Shown here piece after piece: positions 53,049 to 64,000 of a stretch of DNA of 64,000 nt; within the stretch, counting starts at the first letter, position 1, and the number at the start of each line of letters is the position of its first letter. Origin of the DNA: Hybos culiciformis (Eukaryota > Arthropoda > Insecta > Diptera > Hybotidae); NCBI GenBank assembly GCA_964007475.1, contig OZ023274.1:58052076-58116075 (forward strand). The letters run 5' to 3'. The notes under the pieces are model-generated. The model saw nothing but the letters and a program-made list of their open reading frames with translations. It had not been told where the DNA came from and searched no databases. A program made the translations under genes and the position numbers.

Positions 53049-53417
53049 CTCCCAAATAAAACGTATTTAATCAATGTATTTGGTACATCTATTTTAAATG
53101 TAAAAAAATTAATAACTGACTAAATAATCATACCTTTTAATATTTAGTAATATTTACCCCTTTTTATTTTCCAAAAAAAAAAAAATTTTATCAGTTAAAA
53201 TTCAAATTTTTTTTTTTTATATATGATCAAAATACTAAAACCAGAACAAAAAATTATTTTAAAACCTAACAGTAATCATAAAATTTGTTTACTTTTTTTT
53301 TTCTTTTTTTGTACAAGTACTATATTGTAGTGATATTGTTATCACTAACGATAAATTCAAATTAAATTTATAAAAATTTTGATTATTTTCTGAACCCAAA
53401 AATTTATATTTTAAAAT
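53049..53417. other. AT-rich spacer, probably gypsy-like leader
   Basis: No ORF, LTR end or primer site could be recognised. Confidence 0.3.
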
Positions 53418-53720
53418 AAGAATTACTGTAAATTATAATTAATTTGATTGGGCAACCAATCATAGTAGGATATAGTAAACTATTTCATATTACATAAGAG
53501 AATTAATTATATAAACTAAATTGTATATAATATTTATATATAGAATATAAGAAATTTAGTACATAAGATTTTGTATAAATAAGATTGAAATTGGAAAATT
53601 AAATCAGATTAATATGAAATCTCAACTTTTATTAAACGGCTTCCCTGAGCTATACAATACAGGTAAGATAGCTTTCCGAGCTACATAATACGGATAACCG
53701 GCTGAATACAGCCATATTAT
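53418..53720. repeat. left inverted arm, matching 62655-64000
   Basis: Contains TTTGATTGGGCAACCAATCA (a palindrome with two CCAAT boxes), TATA-rich DNA and GCTTCCCTGAGCTAT...GGTAAGATAG...GGATAACCGGCTGAATACAGCC. All recur in reverse order and sense at the right end of the window. It could be an LTR of one family present in opposite orientations, or the arm of a large foldback element. Confidence 0.65.
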
Positions 53721-53789
53721 TGTATTATTATTTATATTATTGTATTATTATTGTATATTTTGTTTTTTATTTTTTTTAATATTATTATA

Positions 53790-53860
53790 AGGATTTTTTT
53801 TAGCTTGTATTAAGCATTTGTAATAAATAAATAAATAAATAAATACTTTGTTTATAAAAA
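53790..53860 (+). repeat. (AATA)n tail of a truncated retroposon
   Basis: TTGTATTAAGCATTTGTAATAAATAAATAAATAAATAAA resembles the 3' end of a LINE. It abuts the broken end of the gypsy-like pol at about 53873. Confidence 0.4.
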
Positions 53861-53872
53861 TTATTGGTCGTT

Positions 53873-54605
53873 AATGAATCACCTGGTAAGTAAAATATGT
53901 CGTGGAATTGTTTGCAAATTTTAAGTGTTTCATTTAGAGCTTTTGGGTCGTCAGGGTTAATACTTAATATTTGTTCTAAATGTAATAATCGATCCTGGTC
54001 GTTTTTTTCAATATTCACTATATTATAATTGTTTAAAGGTACTGTTTTAGGCTTATAATTTTTTATGATCATTGTTTTATCATTCGTATTTAAAATTTTA
54101 ACATTCAATATGCCATTTTTGGCTATAATCGTGTTGGCTATGAATATTCCTGGTGTTATTTCTTCACTCAGGACAAGTGTCTCTTCAGTTCTCTGAACAT
54201 GTAAAGGACATATAATTTCAGTTCTTGCTGGCATCACCAGTTGACTGATACAATTAGAATTAATGGGTATATTTATTACCTCATCACTTATCGTAAGTGA
54301 TAATTCATTTGTTTCAAAATTAATTAAGGCGGAGTATTTCATTACGAAATCTCGGCCTAAGATTCCATCCGTTTTGATTGGAAATTTATCTTCTACACAG
54401 TGTAGATTTATAAAACATTTTTTGTTTTCAATAATAAAATGTGTTTGTAGTGTGCCTAAAGATTCGTGTACGTTATTGCCTATTCTTGTAATTTTGCAAG
54501 TACTATTATTATTAATGTCAATTGAATTTGTGAATTGTTCTTTGATGACAGATATGTCTGCACCAGTAATATGTCTGCACCAGTATCAATTATGAATTTA
54601 ATTGG
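53873..54605 (-). pseudogene. gypsy-like protease and linker, broken
   Basis: Minus strand. The protease Asp-Thr-Gly-Ala-Asp lies near 54590, but an exact 17-bp tandem duplication (54552-54568 and 54569-54585) shifts the frame there. The flap side continues through Asp-Gly-Ile-Leu-Gly-Arg-Asp-Phe and a 180-residue frame to 53880 that ends at Pro-Gly-Asp-Ser-Leu, the linker before RT. RT itself is missing. Confidence 0.75.
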
Positions 54606-54739
54606 ATTATAATAATTGGGTCTATGCATTAGGATAAAAAATGTTGGTAAATTGTTTTTAAAATTATTTATTGTATATTTAAAGCATTCATTTCCCCGAT
54701 TACCGTTCGACCCGAATCGGGGGTCCGTCCGTTTCCCGA

Positions 54740-55908
54740 TTCTAATGCGTTAACGTTTCTATTTCTATTTTGATTATTAAAATTTTGGTCCTCGTTTCTA
54801 CGATTGTAATTTGAATTGTTATTATATCTGTTATTATAGGAATTATTATTCCTGTTATTATTAATTGGTTGAGAGTAATTGTAGTCTCTATTTCAATGAT
54901 AGTCAGTGGAATTCGTATGTTGCTGATTTCTATTATAGTAACGATTATCATTAGTGTTTGATCTATGATTACTATTATTATTATTATTACTATTATTATG
55001 ATTATTATGATTATTATGATTATTATGACTATTCCTTGGTCTATTATTATTATTAAAATTATTTCTATTATTCCTATTATTATTATAATTTCCTCTACCA
55101 TTATTTTTATTATTATTATTGTTATTATTTGTATTATTTTTACTATTATTTCTATTTAAATATGTATTTATATTATTACAATTATTATTAGTATTATTAA
55201 TGTCTATTTCCAAAATAAGTTTTATTGCTTCTGTAAAAGTTTTTGGTTGTGCCGCTAAAATGACTGATTGTATGGGTTCTACCAAGTTTCTTTTAAGGCA
55301 TTGCAGAGCAAATTTATCATTAACTTTTATCAGCTGTTTCATTTTTAGACTGTATCATATTTAATTCATTTACTAGTATTTCTAATTTCTCAACATATTT
55401 TGTGGCTGTTATTGACCTATTCTTTCCTAATTAGTCGATTTCGTTGTGTATCTTAGAATAGGTTCTAGTGCTCATGAAATTATTATTTAAAATTCTTTTT
55501 AAAGCTTCGATTGTTGTAGGTTCTGTTTCATTTATAATTCTATTTTTCAATTTCTGTGATAATTTTATGTTATAAATGAACTTTATAAATTTTTCTCTGT
55601 CTGCTGTTTTAGTGTTTTCGTGAACCTTCAAATAATGGGATTATCTTATTAGAATTTGCTATATCAAAATCAATTTTACTATTTATAATATCTACCAAAT
55701 ATGATTTAATTAACGTTACGTATTTTGAATATTCTGTTCTTAAAACTGTCTTCCCTGATTCCTTAATAGAGTTTATAAATAATGATTCATTATAAATTAC
55801 TTCCGTTAATTCAGCTCTTGCTTCAGTGATAGTAAATTTTGTTTTTATTATATTGTTATAAAGGTTTTCTACTTGTTTAATTTCTTCTTGGAATTTATCA
55901 AGGGTCAT
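54740..55908 (-). pseudogene. gag: gypsy-like gag with Asn-rich tail
   Basis: ATG 55908. A helical N-terminal frame runs to 55609, another from 55631 to 55431, and the C-terminal one from 55342 (Leu-Val-Glu-Pro-Ile-Gln-Ser-Val-Ile-Leu-Ala-Ala-Gln-Pro) into an Asn tract of ~80 residues with (Asn-Asn-His) repeats. At least two frameshifts. The Asn-rich tail and lack of knuckles match the TE2 type of gag, but the sequence is clearly a different lineage. Confidence 0.7.
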
Positions 55909-56448
55909 GCTATTAAAAAAATTTTTGGTGCAAAATTTGAATTAAACCGTCAAATTTGTCTCATATATGAATAATTTCTAAGTATGTTAACAGATTAATA
56001 TTTTAATTGAAAATATAATTTCTGTTGTCTCATAGAGGGCAAAAATATTTTGGGTTTTATTGATTTTTTAATTGAGTATTAATTTTGTTGTTTCCTATGA
56101 TAATTATTTAAAACCATTAATTTGTTAATAGGGTTTTGAAAAAAAATTTTTTTAGGGTCTTTGCTAAATTTTAATGCAATCTTAATATTAAATTTTTTTT
56201 TTGTTTGAAAATGTTTTGGGACGGTATGCAAAAAATGATCTTTTTTTTTTTTTTTTTTTGCAAAATATCTAGGTAGAATTATTATTATTTTTCTTTTGCA
56301 AAATATCTAGGTAGAATTATTTTTGATAGACAAGTGTTTTTTTTATAAATTTTTTTTTTTTTTTTGGATCTATAACAATTTTTTATCTGAATATTGAGGC
56401 ATTCATCATATAATTTTATGTTCGTGATAATTCTTAAAGTTCTTTGGT
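55909..56448. other. T-rich leader of the gypsy-like relic
   Basis: No ORF. A short direct repeat, GCAAAATATCTAGGTAGAATTATT, occurs near 56261 and again near 56297. Confidence 0.4.
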
Positions 56449-56809
56449 ATATAATAATAATAATAATAATAATTTTTATTTTTCTATAAAAAAAATCATA
56501 TTTACATTATTTCTATAAAAAATCTTTACATTTAAAAAATCTTTTCTTTTTTTTATAATAAAATTTGATCAAAATTAAGAATGACAATATTTGTAACTCA
56601 GTTACATGGTACAAAAAGAACCGTCTGTAACAACAAATGAAAAACTTGAATAAAAAACGAAAAATATTATGTTTCAACAAAACCGCGACCTACTTGAACA
56701 AGATAAAAGCTAATTATGAAAAAAAGGATAAAAAAGTATAGTTGATAACAACAGTAAAAACAAAATGAAAAAGGAAAAAATTTGGAAAAAAAGAATAAGA
56801 AACCCTTAT

Positions 56810-59800
56810 TTATGGCGTGAACTCACATCTAAATTTCAAAGCTCCCTCCACGAACCTGGCCAAACATAGCCAGTTCTCTCCATTCAGAACAGCCTTAGTC
56901 TCCGCCAAACTTAAAACTTTTCGTGAAAAGAGGGGCTGCCTCAACTCTTTTAAAATAGGGCACAGCGCGATGAGATGAAAAACATCATCTCTTGCTTGCA
57001 AATTGCAAAAAAGACAATGGCCATCTGAAATATACGGCCTATAATTAAGATGAAGCAATTCACCTCGTGCTTGGAAGATGGTACATATTGTCAACCTATC
57101 GAATTCGTACCGGAAATAGTTTTTCTCACACAAGTTATAAATTAACTGGGAGTACAAGAAGCGTGTATTTGATTTTAAAGCATTTTCGGTTGATTCCAAT
57201 CTCAGGTTTTCATCGACCTTTTGTACTAGCGTGTACAAATGCTTTCTTAATGTGATGAGGTCACTATCAAAATCTAAGGCAACATTATGGATACAAGCAA
57301 GGTCCCGGAAGCTTTTACACCATCCAGAATTTATTTCTATAGCATTTAGTGCTACTGCAATTTTCGAAGTTCAACAATTTTAAAATAAAATCTACATGAA
57401 GTTTTAATGTATATATATAAAGGAGAAAAGCCAGTTTCTAATAGGATCATGTAATTCGGAGTATTTTTTGGAAGATGGAACGCTTTTTTTATGAAAAATC
57501 TTAAGAGCTTTTCCACTTGATCTACCATCACATTTCCCCACACTTGACAGCCTTAACACATGACAGACCTCATCGTGGCTTGAAATATTTTATACTTCGC
57601 GCTCAGGGGAATTTCCGGGTTTTTCACCACTTCATTCCATGAGCAGTTTATAGCAAGAATCGATTTTTTCAGTTTTTGTTCGAAGTGCGTCTTTAAATTT
57701 AGTTGGGGAGTAACTACTATGCCGAGATATTTATATTCATGCACTACTTCTATTTTTGGACCGTTAAGGAACCATTTTTCACAATTAGCATTCCTGCCCG
57801 AATTTTTCTTAAAAATCATCACCTTCGTCTTGGTTAAATTAACTTCAAGGCCCCATGCCTTGCAGTAATCTGACAACCTGTTTAACATCAGCTGAAGGCC
57901 CTCAGGCGTTTGGGAAAAAAGTCAAACGTCGTCAGCGTAAAGAAGGATTTTGACACCACATGGCAGTATGTCAACAAGATCGTCAATAAACAACCCGAAC
58001 AAAAGAGGGGAGAGTAAACAACCCTGACGTACTCCCCTGCCAGCTTTGAACCACCTCGAGCGACTATTTCCATCCCAAATGCAAGCATGCGTGCTTTCGT
58101 AAAGTGTTTCAATTATTTTGAGCACCTTTGAGGAGATACTTAGCCGACTTAGTTTGAAAGTGAGTGCTCTCCTGTCCACACAATCGAAAGCCGCCTTAAA
58201 ATCGACGAACAGCACATACAGTTTCTTTCCCTTTCTCTCCACAATATTTTCCACCACTGCAAACAATGTGAAAATATGATCAGTTGTAGAGTACCCTGAT
58301 CTAAAACCAGCTTGGAACTGACTTAACAGCGAATGAGCGACTACATAAAATTCCAGTCTATTTCAAAGTACTGCTGCGAAAATTTTTGAAATAGTGTTCA
58401 AAAACGATATCCCTCTGTAATTAGCAGGGTCATTTTTATCGCCGGACTTAAAAATAGGAAATATCACAGCCTGCGAAAAAATTCAGGCAAAGATCCCGCA
58501 TCAAAAGCCTTATTATAAAATTGAACTAATTTTTGCCAAAACAGATCTGTGCCATTTTTGAAAAATTCGTATGTAATTCTGTCCAAACCCGCATCCTTAT
58601 TGTCTTTTAGTTTTTTAAGTGCCACCTTGAGTTCATCAAGCGAAAATGCATTATCCAAGTAGTTGATTATTGTTAAATTTTGGCAATATTCAATTTCCAC
58701 AACGGAGCCAGTGTTAAGCAGTTTTTCAAAATGTTCTGCAAGAATAGTAGCTTCAATTCCACTACCCAAAAGAAATTTTTTACCTGAAAATTGTGTTAAT
58801 ATTTTCCAGAAAGACGCAGAATCCTTGACCGACATTAAACTTCTCGCAATAGCTGCGAAATAATCCGCTTTTTTTTACGACATATGCTCTTAAACTCCTT
58901 ATTCGCGGTTGCGTATCTTGATCTAAAATAAGGGTTATTATTTTCTCTGAGAAGATTTAACCAAGAAAAGGACCTCTTTCGAGCCATCTCACAATGACGG
59001 TCAAACCACTTTTCCTTCTTAGATACTTCAAACTCCTTTTGCCCAAAATTAGAAGACCTCACAATTACGTCCAAAAGAATAGGACAGGCTTCATTCACAT
59101 TCGTTGCACTTAAATCAATTTGCCGAGCAAACTGATCAAGTCTTCGTTGATATTCGGTCAACATATTTTGTGCCCAACGTAATTTCGGAAGTAAACTCAA
59201 ATTTGTATCATAACTCTCTAATGAAAGCTCAAAGTTGACCTCAAGCGCCAAGTGGTCTGAATATATTTGTGATGTTATGGATAATTTTTTGAAATAATTC
59301 AGCCAGTCCCCCGATATAGCACAGAATTCAATAACCGAAAAGTTCTTCCCTTTTATATAAGAGTGAGACCCCTCTGGATCCCCATTTGCGCACCCATTAA
59401 GTATGAACAAGTTATGCTCCTGGCATACGGTCAACATTTTTTTCCCATTTGCATTTAAAATGCTATCTTTTGAACTTCGAGATTGATCTAAATTACTATT
59501 ATCGCTAAGGGACTCATAAAAAAACTCAATTTGCTCTTGACCTAATCTAGCGTTCCAATCACCAACCAGAAGTACATTTTTCCTATCAGAAAGACTGTCT
59601 AATAACGATTCAGTGTTTTCAAAATCACGATTCCAAAAAGAACAATTTATATAAACCGGAACAATAAAAAGGTCCTCCCGAGCATTAACAATTTGGACAT
59701 AATATCCAAATTCTGAACTTCGAAATTTAAAATCCCTTAAATTTTTTTTAATTCCAAATAATAAGCCGCCACTAGCTCTTCCACGGTCATTTGAACTCAA

Positions 59801-59893
59801 TGCGGGGACAAAAATTAATTTATGTTCGGGAAAGAACTTTTCAAACTTATCCTGGTTCTCTGCCATAACAAAGGTTTCAAAAAGAAAAAACAA
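56810..59893 (-). pseudogene. LINE ORF2: APE endonuclease and reverse transcriptase
   Basis: 59893-58835: endonuclease of ~350 residues with Val-Gly-Asp-Trp-Asn-Ala-Arg, Leu-Asn-Gly and Ser-Asp-His-Leu-Ala-Leu, the APE core. 58835-57352: RT in several frames with Ala-Gly-Leu-Asp-Arg-Ile-Thr, Val-Asp-Phe-Lys-Ala-Ala-Phe-Asp (A), Gly-Val-Arg-Gln-Gly-Cys-Leu-Leu-Ser-Pro (B) and Tyr-Ala-Asp-Asp (C) at ~57925. 57238-56810: C-terminal domain with a CX2CX9HX4C cluster. Stops or frameshifts occur near 58464, 58370, 57920, 57550 and 57350-57240, so it is inactive. Confidence 0.88.
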
Positions 59894-60084
59894 TTCAAAG
59901 GTATTTATGTAATTAAAAAAAATGGAAATAAAATTTTATTACTCAAACCAGCAATATTATAAGATAAAATTTTAAAATTTATGTGATCATTTGCATTAGA
60001 AGAAGTTTTTTTATTATTACAGACTGATCTTGATCAATTATTTTTTTGCATATTTATTGGCGTAGCTTTATTATGTTAGCTTTA

Positions 60085-61637
60085 TTATATTAGCGTTATT
60101 ATATTTATTACGTCACTGCTACCTGTGGCAGCAGCTGATACATTTTTTTCTGGACATATTATTGTTTTTATTTTCTCAATATCTATTTGCGGGAATTTTG
60201 TTGTTAAAAAATTATAAATATTTTCACCATCGGCCAAAAAACCAAATTCATGGGTCCATGAGATTTTTATACCATCTATTAACAAGGAAGTGCCTTGCAT
60301 TTTGATATTAAAACCAAGATTTTGATCCTTTAAACTCCTTCTGAGCCGAAATACCATTATTCGCGCTTGTCTTTGTTCAGGTGAGTAGTCTGGATGGACC
60401 AGTGATGCCAGACGTAGGGAATATTCCCTACATGTAGGGAAATTATGTCATAAAAAGACACTGTAGGGAAAAAGGGACAGATTTTTCAAATGTTAAAAAA
60501 TGTAGGGATTTTTTATCATGTTGGTTGGCCAATATTTTTTTTCTTAAATTCATTGCAAATATTAATAATTACAAATGCAATATTTATTTTTTTATATAAT
60601 TAATACTATAAAGTATATATCGTCTGCTGAGAAATGAAACGCTGTATAATGAAAAGTATAGTTTCGAGTAATTGAGTTTAAAGATTTGAAAATTAAAAAA
60701 AATGTATGGAAAAATATCAAGTAACGTAAAATTTTCATCTAAAAAACACATTTTAATCAACATTAAGAATATTGCAAAATAGTTGTACTTATAAAATCAA
60801 GTACGAGGAATCGAATGGTGCTATTATCTAATAATGACGTATAAATATCATACGTTGTTTCATTTCTGAGGAGAGTATATGTTCCTAACTTTTTTAATGA
60901 TTTTTTTTTTGTTTAGTAAAATTTATAAAATTAATAATAATGATTATTTTTTTTATACAATTAATGCTAAATCTAAATGTTACTGAAAATAAATTTGTAA
61001 TTTTTTGATATATAAAAATAAAAAAGATATCATAAAAAAACATGAAAAATCAATTTTTTATTTAAAAAATTTGAAAAAAAAACTAAATATCAGTATTTTT
61101 TTAAAAAAAAATGTAGGGTAAAATGTAGGGAAAATTATCTATATAACATAGGGAAAAATAGGGAAATTTTTTGCTTGCTGTAGGGATTTTTAAATTTTCA
61201 ATCTGGCATCACTGGGATGGACAAATATGCCCGTTCCTTTCAGTGTGGATGATTTTTTTAAAGCGGAAACAACAGTGGATTTGTCATTTAGCCGAACTAT
61301 AAAATTTTTATTCTTAGATTTGCACGATTAAATTTTTTTCAAAAGGTTTAGCTTCTAATTTTTTGATTCGATCTTCCAATAATTTGCAGTGTGAATTTAT
61401 TTTCTCAATATTTTCGATTAGGCTTTTATTTTCCTCTTGCAGTTTACTTACATTCTTTGCTACCGACAATAAGTCATCTTTGGTGGAAAGTTTGCTTATT
61501 TCCTCTACTAGAACCTCACGGAACATTTCTTGAAAATCTTCTTTAGAAATAGGCATTATGGCTGCTCGTTTTTCTGCTGATGTGTTGCCTTCCGGTGATG
61601 TTTGATTCAATAACCTTTTGCTACTCATCAAGGTCAA
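60085..61637 (-). pseudogene. LINE ORF1, split by a hAT element
   Basis: ATG near 61622-61637. A coiled coil (Lys-Leu-Gln-Glu-Glu-Asn-Lys-Ser-Leu-Ile-Glu-Asn-Ile) covers ~60 residues, then a stop at 61314 and a shifted frame. Beyond the hAT (60400-61214) the C-terminal nucleic-acid-binding part runs 60399-60085 (Met-Val-Phe-Arg-Leu-Arg-Arg-Ser-Leu ... Ile-Asp-Gly-Ile-Lys-Ile). The layout is like L1-type ORF1 proteins. Confidence 0.7.
60400..61214. mobile_element. 815-bp hAT-type MITE in LINE ORF1
   Basis: Ends CAGTGATGCCAGA...TCTGGCATCACTG; GGATGGAC duplicated at 60392-60399 and 61215-61222. TGTAGGGA occurs repeatedly near both ends, as in subterminal binding sites. No coding. Confidence 0.92.
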
Positions 61638-61832
61638 TTCAATATCGTAACGATAACAATTTGCAGGCAGTAAAATATAATAATTACCAAAATTGCCAAA
61701 ATATCTCGTCTATCGTAATATCTTCATTTGCTCGATGATTTGGGATATAGCACTATAAAATTTTGAGCCTTCTACCGAAAAAAAAGTACTTCTTCTATTT
61801 TATTTAAAAAAAAAAAAAAAAAATTCTTTGGT

Positions 61833-62151
61833 GTTTTCATAAGTAATATTCTCATTTTTTATAAAGTTTAACATTGTGAATTTTTTTTTTTTTTGATTTA
61901 AAAAATATTTATATATTTCAATAAAATGATAATGGGCATGTAAAATTTATACAAAAAATTTTTTATTTGTATAGTAGTACCTAAATATAAATATAAATTT
62001 TTGTTTAAAAAAATTTTTTTTTTTTTTGTCAATTTCATATTTATATAATAAAAAAAATTAAAAAAAATTTTTTTTTTGACAATTTATTCGTAATATTATT
62101 ATTATTTTTTTTTTATTGTAACAATATTTGCTTCTCTAATTATTATTTTTT
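61833..62151. other. A/T-rich spacer
   Basis: Long T runs, no ORF. Confidence 0.4.
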
Positions 62152-62452
62152 GTGTTTTCTATATTTTTAAAATTTTTATTGAACAATTTGTTCTTTTTTG
62201 TAGTAGTTTTATGTAAATGTCGATTTTGTTTAATTTTTCCTATTTCTTCTAATATTGTTTTGCGTTGTGTTTTGTTTGTTTTGATGTGTAAGATTTCTTG
62301 TAATTTTCCTATTTCTTACCTAAATTTTACAAGTTTGCCACCTCGTTGGCGCTTCTTTGGTTGTTGTTGTTGTTGTTGTTGCTTTTGTTCTTGTCGTTTT
62401 CTATACTCTTCGATTGTTATTTTGGACTTTCATTGTTTTTGTTCCATATTTT
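62152..62452 (-). pseudogene. decayed ORF with Gln tract and Lys/Arg-Gly-Gly-Lys motif
   Basis: Minus strand: Ile-Thr-Ile-Glu-Glu-Tyr-Arg-Lys-Arg-Gln, a seven-residue Gln run, then Lys-Lys-Arg-Gln-Arg-Gly-Gly-Lys-Leu-Val-Lys-Phe-Arg, an in-frame stop, and a helical basic stretch (Thr-Ile-Leu-Glu-Glu-Ile-Gly-Lys-Ile-Lys). One stop precedes it too. It lies between the right inverted arm and the LINE, in the same orientation as the gypsy-like gag, and may be a small leader ORF of that element. Family not recognised. Confidence 0.4.
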
Positions 62453-62654
62453 AAAATTCTTGGTTCTGTATTATATAATTTGCAGTTTGCAGGATCGCCA
62501 TGTAAAGGAAAGAGAAGCTATCTATATATGTATATTTATAATTATTTGTATGTAGTGGATGTGGTGGATGTGGTGAAGGACTTCCATAAATGTCCAAGAC
62601 AACGAATGAACTATGAGATCCCTATCTCTATAATGACCACAAGCATGTCATTAT

Positions 62655-64000
62655 AGAGGACCTATTGGCTAGGCTGTATTCAGCCGGTTTGTCCTATTGG
62701 AGCGGGACGCGCTATCGTTTTGGCTGTAGCCAGCCGGTTATCCGTATATAGCTTGGAAAACTATCTTACCTGTATTCAATAGCTCAGGGAAGCCGTTTAA
62801 TGAAATTGAGATTTGATTTCAATCTAAATTTTATTTTCCAAATTTTATCTTATTTATACAAATTCTTATGTACTAAAATTTTTTAGATTCTATATATAAA
62901 TATTATGTACAATAATTAATTATTTTATGTAATACTAGTCGAAATACCCGGCTTCGCACGGTAGTCCCGAACTTATATTAATATCAAAACGCGTTAGTCC
63001 AGATTTCGTGCACTAAAAAAAAACAGAATTTCAAAATTTGTTAAATAGCCAGTTTCCCGGTGCCTTAACACATCCAGTCTTCTAAATAGTCGATTCGGGT
63101 CCAACGCTATAATATTTTATCGGAATATACCTAAATTGAATTTTGTGCACTAAAAAAACAGAATTTCAAAATTTGTTAAATAGCCACTTCCCCGGTGTCT
63201 TAACACATCCAGTCTTCTAAATAGTCGATTCGGGTCCAACGCTATAATATTTTATCGGAATATACCTAAATTGCAACCCGCCTTCTAAGGTAGCCCCCCG
63301 TCGGTGCCTAAGATCAAAAATATAACCAATCGGGTCTCTAGACTCCTTATTTTCAAAATTTTAAAATTTCGAAATTTGTTGTATAGCCCCCAATTGAGCC
63401 CTGGGACGGTTCGGGGCCTTTCAACATCCAGTTTTTTAAATAGGCTTTTCGGGTCCAACGCTACAACATTTTATCGGAATATACCTAAATTGCAAAACCG
63501 GCTTTTAAGGTAGCCCCCCCGTCGGGGCTTCGGATCGAAATTTCTAGTATCCTATAACCATCTCAGGTCCAATTGCCACTTAACTTCAAAATTGAAAAAT
63601 TTCGAATTTTGTTGTATAGCCCCCCCCCCAATTGAGCCCTGGGACAACGGTTGGGGGCCTCACAACATCCAGTTTTTTAAATAGGGTTTTTGGGTCCAAC
63701 GCTACTATATTTTATTGGAATATACCTAAATTTCAAAACCGGCTTCTAAGGTAGCCCCCCCACCGGTGCCTCGGATCAAAATTTCTAGTAACCTATAACC
63801 ATCTCGGGCCCCAATGATACTTAAGTTCAAAATTTCAGCCGAATCGGTCCAACGGTTTAGGCGTGATTGAGGACAGAGGACAGAGAACAGAGAACAGAGA
63901 ACAGAGAATTTTCATTTTTATTTATTAGATGAAATAGTTTACTATATCCTAATATGATTGGTTGCCCAATCAAATCAATTATATTTTACAGTAATTCTTT
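62655..64000. repeat. right inverted arm, split by an insertion, reaching the window edge
   Basis: 62655-62935 and 63926-64000 together mirror 53418-53720: GGCTGTATTCAGCC, CCGGTTATCCG, CTATCTTACCTGTATTCAATAGC, then TGATTGGTTGCCCAATCAA at the end. A short inner duplication of the CAGCCGG phrase occurs near 62680 and 62728. Confidence 0.65.
62936..63925. mobile_element. interspersed repeat with diverged internal tandem units
   Basis: Begins TAGTCGAAATACCCGGCTTCGCACGG and ends with (ACAGAGA)n and TTTTTATTTATTAGATG. Between are about four diverged copies of a 140-210 bp unit containing TTCAAAATTT, CATCCAGT(C/T)TT, GGGTCCAACGCTA and ATCGGAATATACCTAAATT (starts near 62997, 63138, 63350 and 63590). 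It splits the right inverted arm. The CCCGGCTTCGCACGG head and the 'CCGAATCGGTCCAACGGTTTAGGCGTGATTGAG' style tail (63836-63868) are common in arthropod repeats; class unknown. Confidence 0.6.

Larger units (their letters stand above)
56449..61823 (-). mobile_element. LINE (non-LTR retrotransposon), minus strand, decayed
   Basis: TTCTTTGGT is found at both ends (56440-56448, 61824-61832) as a likely 9-bp target duplication. The 3' tail is (ATT)n at about 56452-56475. Two ORFs: a coiled-coil ORF1 and an ORF2 with APE-type endonuclease and RT. The (TAA)-type tail recalls the I/Ingi-like group; clade assignment is inference. A hAT interrupts ORF1. Confidence 0.82.

Noticed and set aside
54742..55159. 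Ile-rich ORFs on both strands
   Set aside because: Shadow frames of the AAT/ATT repeats that encode the Asn-rich gag tail.
62346..62656. Plus-strand poly-Leu, poly-Val and poly-Cys ORFs
   Set aside because: Opposite-strand readings of the (CAA)n Gln tract.

Overview
The window is AT-rich eukaryotic DNA made almost wholly of nested transposable elements. An arthropod, most likely an insect, is suggested by the mix: a gypsy-type errantivirus with a serine-tRNA primer site and an ATAT target duplication, a second env-bearing LTR element with a lysine-tRNA primer site, a BEL/Pao fragment primed by tyrosine tRNA, Penelope-like elements with GIY-YIG domains, PIF/Harbinger, several hAT elements, a LINE with a simple-repeat tail, and short T-rich introns. 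No clear host gene was found. The window has no CRISPR array, rRNA or bacterial-type gene.

Left third (668-24072): a large env-bearing Ty3/gypsy-like element, called TE1 here, lies between two near-identical ~862-bp direct repeats. In order it has a lysine-tRNA primer site, a long leader with four 50-bp hairpin repeats (one split by a 1.9-kb foldback element), gag, protease, RT-RNase H-integrase (with the first catalytic region of RT deleted), env, a small accessory ORF whose ATG abuts a splice acceptor, a cluster of strong RNA hairpins behind another splice acceptor, and on the opposite strand a multi-exon CCHC zinc-knuckle gene. A 7.3-kb errantivirus (TE2, 14666-21943, minus strand) is nested inside and splits this 3' module. 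To the right is a BEL/Pao 5' end (24073-25589, minus).

Middle (25590-40304): relics of an adenovirus-type cysteine protease (plus strand) and a small spliced unknown gene (minus strand), the latter split by a hAT element that itself holds further foldback elements. Then come a second small hAT, a 13-bp minisatellite split by a TA-flanked MITE carrying a tRNA-like SINE, and a decayed minus-strand gypsy-like element (34480-39850, continuing at 52550-53048) split by a hAT within a hAT.

Right (40305-64000): a 12-kb PIF/Harbinger element with TAA target duplications and matching ~45-bp inverted ends carries a broken transposase and an intact spliced MADF-BESS partner gene. One Penelope-like element interrupts the transposase, and a composite inverted pair of a second Penelope family sits in the intron of the MADF-BESS gene. 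Beyond it are another gypsy-like gag/protease relic, a LINE (56449-61823) with a hAT in its ORF1, and a pair of inverted repeat arms (53418-53720 and 62655-64000), the right one split by an internally repeated insertion.

Most interesting: the TE1 3' module (accessory ORF, hairpin cluster and antisense intron-containing zinc-knuckle gene, bracketed by 31-bp direct repeats), and the adenain-like protease plus small spliced gene pair.
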